Of a DNA stretch of 64,000 nucleotides, positions 60,601 to 64,000 are shown piece after piece (position 1 is the first letter of the stretch; every line of letters starts with the position of its first letter). The translations under genes were made by a program, and so were the position numbers. The stretch is from Lethocerus indicus. Taxonomy: Eukaryota > Arthropoda > Insecta > Hemiptera > Belostomatidae. The notes under the pieces were generated by a model that was not told where the DNA came from, searched no databases, and worked only from the letters and a program-made list of their open reading frames with translations. The stretch spans positions 6,812,034-6,876,033 of the forward strand of contig JACDQD010000006.1 of the NCBI GenBank assembly GCA_019843655.1, in the 5' to 3' direction.

Positions 60601-63600
60601 CTTCTTGAAACAGGTTAAGAACCGGAAATTAATCTTATTAACTTACCGACCCAGACTTGTGAGGGCGCCGGCCCACAAAGGCAATCGGTACGGATGGTGG
60701 CAGATTTGAGAAGAACCCTAAAGGGTTCGGCGCTAACGAGGGGAAGCTTCGCAGACGCCTCCCAAAGTAGTAAACAGCCGGTAATAAACACCCGGACGGG
60801 CGCTTTGGTACAATCGGGGACGAAAACTTACTCGCTCCGAAGCGCCCTTCTTTTCATTAAAAAAAATGATCTCAACATCGTAACAATTAACAATACTTTA
60901 CACCGCAAAATAAATTTATCAAAGATAAGTACACTGCCTAACATCCAGAAAAACGTTCACTGTGAAAACATGGGAATAGACGGACCCGTAGAAGCAACGG
61001 AAAATACTAGCCAAATCAATTTAGAAGGTGTAAACCGCCTAAAATGACTACATGCCAATATAAAAAGGATAAGGTTATAATCGGTTCTGCACCCAATAAA
61101 ATATTGATACATTCCAGATCCCAATTTTTGGGAATGTAAAATCCTCATTTGGAAGTAGAATGGGTGTGAATAAAAATTATACGTTTCATAGAATTATTAA
61201 AACATTAAACTATCGAAAGAGATATGAGAATCTGTTTCCTTACTGGAATCATTGCGAATGGAAATGGTCTAAATACTCGGAAACATCTCTCTCCGAGACC
61301 CTTCTAAAATCCCTTAAATCCGTAACCCTCGGAACGAGCTAAATAAATTGAAAAATGCAGTCAACGTTGCGGCAACTTTTGAAAACATCGTAAGTTATAA
61401 TGGTGCTCGGAAACTCTCCAGAAATATATATAAATGAAAATAATTTCCAAACCGTGGAAAACGGTAAAGAAGCGGTGAAAAACATTTCACTCCTACGTGT
61501 GATTGCCTGCAGGACTATTAACCGAAAGAATAATCCTAATTATTTAAGCAAATATAGCGTACGTTATCCACATCATATCCATGATAATCCAAATGATCTT
61601 GTATTTTTCAATGCTAATAAGTTAAAGAATAAAATGATGGATTATTATTTCTTTAAAATTATTTCGATTCATTGTGTTCTGAATAGAGAAATGCAATTAA
61701 TCGAAATCATTATTAAATTTATAAATAGTTTCACAAAACCGTATTTACTTCTTTAAATTAATAAGTGGCTAACGTTTCAATTCTTGTGTAAGCTATGTTG
61801 AGCTTACGAAGTAAGAGAAAAGTCAACATTGATTGTTCTAGCCAGCAAAAAAAGTGTAACAAAAGTGCGATATCGTACTCAAGAGTGCTGTTGATGTTAA
61901 TTTCTTATTGAAATGATACAGACCGTAAGAGCTAAAAACCAGATCGATATCGATCGAAATCTTGCACAGGTATAATGATGTTTACCGTACTCTTTCATAT
62001 TATCATTGGCAAACTTTACGTAGGCCCCCTGAAATTAATGATTAAACAGGATTTATAACAGTTTACAACATTGAACATCTACTTAAGTCGTACATTATGT
62101 CGTCTAGAGGTGAGCATTTCAGTAACTCTACTATTTTTAGGTCTAAATCTAGACCAGTTTTTGGTTTTCTTACTTAGATTAAAGGTTCTATCAGTTTGTA
62201 TAATTGAGGCAGATCTCCTTCGTTGATCATTCAAAGAAATCAATGAAAATTTAAAAATTTGAGGAGATTTAAATTAAAATTCTGATCTAGTTTAGAATAG
62301 TTGTTTTGTGTTCTGCGAGGGGTCGGAATACTGTATATTTCGTGTGTTTCTGTCTCCTCTCGCTGGTTTGGTCTATTGCTAGACCGGTTTCTGCTCCTCG
62401 CCATCTTCAGTATTGGTGTTAGTCACTTTGGCACTTTGGATGTTTTATTTATAGCGCCCCCCTGAGGGTGGTACGGAAATGTACTCAACTAAAGTTCGTT
62501 GGGTGCACATGCACCGATAACCTAGCAGCCCCCTGAGGGTGGTGCGGAAATGTACTTAACTAAAGTTCGTTGGGTGCACTTGCACCGATAAACTAGCGCC
62601 CCCTGAGGGTGGTGCGGAAATGTACTTAACTAAAGTTCGTTTGGTGCACTTGCACCGATAATCTAGCGCCCCCCCTGAGGGTGGTGCGGAAATGTACTTA
62701 ACTAAAGTTCGTTTGGTGCACTTGCACCGATAAACTAGCGCCCCCTGAGGGTGGTGCGGAAATGTACTTAACTAAAGTTCGTTGGGTACACTTGCACCGA
62801 TAAACTAGCACCCCCTGAGGGTGGTGCGGAAATGTACTTAACTAAAGTTCGTTGGGTGCACTTGCACCGATAAACTAGCGCCCCCTGAGGGTGGTGCGGA
62901 AATGTACTTAACTAAAGTTCGTTGGGTGCACTTGCACCGATAAACTAGCGCCCCCTAAGTGTGGTGCGGAAATGTACTTAACTAAAGTTCGTTGGGTGCA
63001 CTTGCACCGATAAACTAGCGCCCCCTGAGGGTGGTGCGGAAATGTACTTAACCAAAGTTCGTTGAGTGCACTTGTACCGGTAAACTAGCGCCCCCTGAGG
63101 GTGATGCGGAAATGTACTTAACTAACGTTTGTTGGGTGCACTTGCACCGATTAACTAGATTAATAAAAATAAACTTTTTTCAATGAATTTTGGATCAACA
63201 GGAAAACTTTTATGATCGTAAATACACAATACCAGATAGGTTTCCTGCTATATACTTCGTAGTCAAAATCTAGTAGTTCTGACCAGTTGCGTGATCAAAT
63301 ATATATTTGACCGATAATCCGACAAAGACAGAGATATAGAGATAAGCCGATTAACAAAATTCCTCCCAACACAAATAAGATAAACAACACCCCCCCAAAA
63401 CACAATAACAAGACACATATATATACACAACGACACAACAAACAGACAACTACCACACTACACGTGACAGTGACAGTGCAGTGAGGATACCCAAAAAACA
63501 TCCAAAGTGCCAAAGTGACTAACACCGCTACTGAAGATGGCGAACAGCCGAAACCGGTCTAGAAAAAGACCAAACCAGCGAGAGGGGACAGAACACGCGA

Positions 63601-63815
63601 AATCTACGGTAAAATTCTGATCCTTTACATACCTGTATTATAATTTCCAAAACAAATTAGATGTTAACTATACGGTCAAGGCAAATAGCTGTTAATTGAC
63701 TTCGGTTTACCTTGAAGAGGATGCCGATACCGAGGTTCATAAAGGGCTTTGTGAAATCGATGACGCTCTCACGTGCGTAGTTGATGGTCATTGAAGCCAC
63801 CGCCAAATCGGCCCT
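21616..63815 (-). CDS. Kainate-type ionotropic glutamate receptor subunit, C-terminal half (N-terminal part outside window)
   Basis: Ligand-gated cation channel of the kainate clade. Minus-strand exons in transcript order: 63815-63711 (end of S1), one of two alternative M1-M2 exons (49314-49057 or 42191-41850), 36637-36440 (M3 and start of S2), 25454-25229 (S2), 22890-22726 (end of S2), 22544-22444 (M4), 22153-22001 and 21681-21616 (C-tail, stop). Phases agree at every join: 423 residues with the 49-kb exon, 451 with the 42-kb exon. Glutamate-binding features are present: Arg in INYARE (S1), Thr in GSTMTFF and Glu in AFLMEST (S2). The M3 gating motif SYTANLAAF is intact. The C-tail has [11 protein letters not shown] and ends [12 protein letters not shown]. 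Introns reach 14 kb. The amino-terminal domain and early S1 lie beyond 64000. The exact insect orthologue is not assigned. Confidence 0.92.
22001..22153 (-). CDS. Receptor exon: cytoplasmic tail, first part
   Basis: 51 residues, phase 0/0 (GGTTTCAG|CAATCT; AATGGG|GTAGGC). Encodes [16 protein letters not shown], a basic Cys-rich stretch and [15 protein letters not shown]. If the donor is not used, the frame continues 22 more residues to a stop at 21932-21934, a possible alternative C-terminus. Confidence 0.85.
22444..22544 (-). CDS. Receptor exon: transmembrane segment M4
   Basis: 101 nt, phase 1 in and phase 0 out (AATTTCAG|GTGGAG; GATAGG|GTAAAA). Encodes [20 protein letters not shown] followed by [12 protein letters not shown], the membrane-proximal basic stretch of kainate receptors. 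Confidence 0.93.
22726..22890 (-). CDS. Receptor exon: end of S2
   Basis: 165 nt, phase 1 in and out (TGTACAG|GTTCAC; ATATAG|GTGAAA). Encodes [32 protein letters not shown] and the family-typical ALGVENIG just before M4. Confidence 0.94.
   Translation of the reverse strand, partial: VHPGGTKYRWPFWSFRRKELFRYCTTNGGKIQGTSATGTTRTKSRRPTLWESKI
23501..24696. mobile_element. Foldback element, copy 2, carrying a minisatellite array
   Basis: In the receptor intron between 22891 and 25228. Same outer inverted repeats as copy 1 (left from 23503, right to about 24652) and the same 3' tail ending TTAAACTA. Flanking direct repeats GTTAATTTATAA at 23489-23500 and 24697-24708 are exactly 12 bp. One arm motif (CTAATACTAAAATGTAAGAC) occurs on both sides of an internal array at 23714-24300, then the usual hairpin arms follow. 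Confidence 0.88.
23714..24300 (+). repeat. 70-bp minisatellite array inside foldback copy 2
   Basis: Units begin GAACTTTAGTTAAGTACATT at 23714, 23784, 23854, 23924, 23995, 24065, 24135, 24206 and 24277 (last one partial), period 70-71 bp, about 8.3 copies. Two sub-variants partly alternate (GTGTACCCAAC versus GTGACCGCAAC at the unit end), pointing to amplification of dimers. Confidence 0.95.
24846..25080 (+). repeat. Interspersed repeat family 2, copy B
   Basis: Longest copy. The block TTGCCGCTTTATTA occurs twice (about 24857 and 24932), so there is an internal duplication. It continues GGTTAGGCCCACTGAGAG and, about 70 bp on, AACTTGTGTTACCGAG, then ATCCTTAAATAAA, which resembles a 3' tail. 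It lies just beyond foldback copy 2, upstream on the receptor strand of the end-of-S2 exon. Confidence 0.7.
25229..25454 (-). CDS. Receptor exon: central S2 ligand-binding lobe
   Basis: 226 nt, enters in phase 0 (TTTTGCAG|GACTCA) and leaves in phase 1 (CCAAAG|GTCAGT). Encodes [18 protein letters not shown], then [19 protein letters not shown] with the ligand-contacting Glu, and [20 protein letters not shown]. Confidence 0.95.
29536..29770. mobile_element. Decayed foldback/minisatellite remnant
   Basis: A single degraded minisatellite unit in plus orientation at about 29536-29575 (GTGCACCCAACGAAATTTTG), then one in minus orientation at about 29684-29727 (ACTAGCGCCCCACTGAGGGT) running straight into the foldback terminus (CCGTAGATTTCGTGTG, then CTCCTCTCGCTGGATTGGTC). 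No target duplication could be defined. Confidence 0.65.
29765..29970 (+). repeat. Degenerate tandem repeat, about 50-60 bp period
   Basis: Repeated pattern of TTTTTCGTCAAAAAAACCCC followed by GCCTAAAAACCGCATTTCTG, recurring about three to four times with substitutions and indels. In a receptor intron. No coding sense. Confidence 0.7.
33260..33420 (+). repeat. Interspersed repeat family 2, copy C (5'-shortened)
   Basis: Begins at TATAGCCTTAGAGGCTGA, lacks the first block, then GGATAGGCCCACCGAGCG and TTTGTGTTACTGAATT; collinear with copy B in its second half. Confidence 0.65.
35046..35499. mobile_element. Foldback element, copy 3
   Basis: In a receptor intron. Left end TAGATTTCGTGTGTTTCTG; right end near TCTACGGTATTCC with the usual tail ending TATTAAAC. 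Inner arms around 35195-35254 and 35288-35347 are inverted copies. Flanking direct repeats CTAATTACATCA at 35034-35045 and 35500-35511 are exactly 12 bp. No array inside. Confidence 0.88.
36440..36637 (-). CDS. Receptor exon: M3 and start of S2
   Basis: 66 residues, phase 0/0: acceptor TTTTTCCAG|GCAACT, donor TTCAGG|GTAAGT. Begins [14 protein letters not shown] and carries the gating helix [16 protein letters not shown], then [18 protein letters not shown] and TMTFFR. It receives either pore exon. Only one copy of this exon is seen in the window. Confidence 0.95.
36638..41849. other. 5.2-kb receptor intron between M3 and alternative exon A
   Basis: Mostly AT-rich. A GC-rich block at about 39280-40400 has no supported gene. 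A short piece resembling the foldback terminus (ACCAAACCAGCGAGCGGAGA) occurs near 39227. No third pore exon was recognised here. Confidence 0.45.
41850..42191 (-). CDS. Receptor alternative exon A: M1-linker-M2 pore with Gln at the Q/R site and His/Glu insert
   Basis: 114 residues, phase 0/0: acceptor TTGTGAAG|ACAAGC, donor CCTAAG|GTAATA. Eight lead-in residues (TSERITNR) precede MFSFLNPL, exactly as many as in exon B. M1 is [21 protein letters not shown], then ARFSPREW. The linker is 28 residues longer than in exon B and holds a histidine/glutamate-rich run ([17 protein letters not shown]). The M2 loop is [17 protein letters not shown] with Gln at the Q/R site (codon CAG 41874-41876) and Glu at +4, the standard calcium-permeable arrangement. 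The acceptor assignment is the one phase-0 AG giving an 8-residue lead-in; its pyrimidine tract is weak. Confidence 0.87.
41950..42015 (-). repeat. Hexanucleotide (GAGCAC-type) repeat coding His-Glu dipeptides
   Basis: Imperfect GAGCAC/GAGCAT tandem units on the coding strand within alternative exon A. The six-base period codes for alternating Glu-His, so length changes keep the frame. It lies in the M1-M2 linker, which is cytoplasmic in this receptor family. Confidence 0.85.
42192..49056. other. 6.9-kb intron separating the two alternative pore exons
   Basis: AT-rich with GC/CpG-rich patches at about 42900-43800, 46240-46520 and 47090-47420. The only notable ORF is at 44673-44960 on the minus strand (separate entry). 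No further copy of the pore exon was recognised in it. Confidence 0.45.
44673..44960 (-). other. Unassigned ORF with a C-terminal membrane-like segment
   Basis: Minus-strand open frame of about 90 codons, possibly entered through an acceptor (ATATCACAG|AGGCTT near 44931). Protein pieces: [37 protein letters not shown], then the hydrophobic [18 protein letters not shown] and a stop at 44673. I recognise no family. It could be chance, an old retrocopy, or part of an unknown nested gene; it lies in a GC-rich patch containing a NotI palindrome. Confidence 0.2.
49057..49314 (-). CDS. Receptor alternative exon B: M1-linker-M2 pore with Arg at the Q/R site
   Basis: 86 residues, phase 0/0: acceptor GAGGGCAG|GTGCCG, donor CCCAAG|GTACGG. 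Opens VPTSQPTR then LFSFMNPL; M1 is [20 protein letters not shown]. The linker ([13 protein letters not shown], then [14 protein letters not shown]) is canonical for kainate receptors and has no insert. The M2 pore loop reads [15 protein letters not shown]: the Q/R-site codon is AGG (Arg, 49081-49083) and the +4 residue is Gly instead of an acid. The acceptor tract is G/T-rich and pyrimidine-poor. It is open throughout with no frameshift, so it does not look like a decaying copy. Confidence 0.88.
51957..52530 (-). pseudogene. Jockey-like non-LTR retrotransposon, 5'-truncated 3' end
   Basis: On the minus strand, a reverse-transcriptase C-terminal remnant: [20 protein letters not shown], then [17 protein letters not shown], the conserved jockey-clade block. 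After a frameshift the match continues in other frames ([19 protein letters not shown]; then [13 protein letters not shown], the usual C-terminal ending). A 3' UTR and an A-run (T10 at about 51957-51966 on the plus strand) close the element. 5' truncation and frameshifts show it is dead. Confidence 0.85.
56770..56870 (-). repeat. tRNA-like SINE or tRNA pseudogene fragment
   Basis: On the minus strand, a perfect pol III B box (GGTTCGAATCC) lies within a five-pair T-arm, CCGGGTTCGAATCCCGG (56791-56807). No matching acceptor stem or clear A box at the right distance, so not an intact tRNA. A tRNA-derived SINE remnant is most likely. Confidence 0.5.
62288..63611. mobile_element. Foldback element, copy 4, carrying a minisatellite array (reverse orientation)
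   Basis: In the first receptor intron of the window. The asymmetric tail is at the left (TTGTTTTGTGTTCTGCGAGG), so the element is inverted relative to copies 1-3. Outer inverted repeats lie at about 62336-62440 and 63480-63611. Flanking direct repeats AAAATTCTGATC at 62276-62287 and 63612-63623 are 12 bp, with one further matching T that fits the element end. Inside: a minisatellite array and an A/C-rich stretch. Confidence 0.87.
62454..63158 (-). repeat. 70-bp minisatellite array inside foldback copy 4
   Basis: Ten units; the motif GCGGAAATGTACTTAACTAA recurs at about 62475, 62546, 62616, 62688, 62758, 62828, 62898, 62968, 63038 and 63108, period 70-72 bp. The unit is the reverse complement of the array at 23714-24300. 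Central units are the most alike and edge units the most diverged. Confidence 0.95.
63711..63815 (-). CDS. Receptor exon: end of ligand-binding lobe S1
   Basis: 35 residues, phase 0 at both ends: acceptor TTCGCAG|AGGGCC, donor TTCAAG|GTAAAC. Contains [16 protein letters not shown], with the Arg that contacts the ligand alpha-carboxyl in this family, then [18 protein letters not shown], the approach to M1. The acceptor has a good T-rich tract, unlike the two alternative exons downstream. Confidence 0.93.
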
Positions 63816-64000
63816 CTGCGAATCAAAACGAAAAGCCAATTGAGCTTCGGTAATCAACCAATTGATGATCGGTTAAATGTTTAATTTTTGAATTGGCCCT
63901 ATGCCAATCTGCGCGGCGTAGATATTGTATTTCACAATAATTCTGCACTACAGATTGTTATTCGATTAATTATCTCTTACTTATAAATGGTTATCATGAA

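Larger units (their letters stand above)
49315..63710. other. 14.4-kb receptor intron between S1 exon and alternative exon B
   Basis: Contains the jockey remnant, the tRNA-like fragment, foldback copy 4 with its array, and GC-richer patches at about 50560-50960, 53500-54060 and 56380-56720. ORFs at 59054-59338, 60694-61047 and 61400-61756 have no recognised domain, start context or splice partner. No gene is supported. Confidence 0.45.

Noticed and set aside
59054..61756. Cluster of plus-strand ORFs of 60-118 residues
   Set aside because: No domain, no shared frame, no splice continuity and AT-driven composition; could be old transposon debris but nothing supports it.
62454..63158. Hammerhead-type ribozyme in the 70-bp minisatellite
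   Set aside because: The unit has CTGAGGG and later GGAAATG, but the required CUGANGA core and GAAA placement with flanking stems are not met.
63295..63525. Minus-strand hydrophobic Val/Leu/Cys-rich ORF resembling a membrane protein
   Set aside because: Produced by the A/C-rich low-complexity stretch inside foldback copy 4; no start context, domain or splice logic.

Overview
This is insect nuclear DNA. Coding segments are short exons joined by GT-AG introns. All recognisable proteins are animal proteins: a mitochondrial insertase, a Tequila/neurotrypsin-type mosaic protease and a kainate-type glutamate receptor. Introns and spacers carry microsatellites, foldback repeats and a non-LTR retrotransposon tail. 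The order of insect cannot be fixed from the sequence alone. Exon joins below were placed by hand from splice dinucleotides, reading phase and protein continuity; none is confirmed by transcripts.

Layout. (1) 1-4458, plus strand: COX18 (mitochondrial Oxa1/YidC-family insertase), six exons with only the extreme N-terminus possibly missing. Its fourth intron holds a two-exon gene on the minus strand (2347-3564) for a small secreted or luminal acidic protein I do not recognise. (2) 5907-18826, plus strand: 26 in-phase exons giving 1878 residues plus stop of a Tequila-like protease with two chitin-binding domains, a proline-rich repeat, three SRCR, a C-type lectin domain, a kringle, three LDLa, a PAN/apple and a C-terminal trypsin domain. 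Its signal-peptide exon was not found. (3) 18827-21615: spacer where this gene and the next converge tail to tail. (4) 21616 to beyond 64000, minus strand: the C-terminal half of a kainate-type ionotropic glutamate receptor with very long introns; the N-terminal domain and first part of S1 lie outside the window.

The most striking observation is in the receptor. Two separate exons, 41850-42191 and 49057-49314, each encode M1, the M1-M2 linker and the M2 pore loop. Both start and end in phase 0 and fit the same S1 and M3 exons, so they look like mutually exclusive pore cassettes. One has glutamine at the Q/R site and glutamate at +4, plus a His/Glu-rich linker insert. The other encodes arginine at the Q/R site in genomic DNA and glycine at +4. 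If both are used, the animal selects by splicing a pore property that vertebrates set by RNA editing.

The second strong signal is a foldback transposable-element family. Four copies (17199-17750, 23501-24696, 35046-35499, 62288-63611) are each flanked by a 12-bp direct repeat of different sequence. Two copies carry arrays of the same 70-bp minisatellite. A second repeat family, a jockey-like retrotransposon 3' end, a tRNA-like SINE remnant and several GC/CpG-rich blocks occupy the receptor introns.
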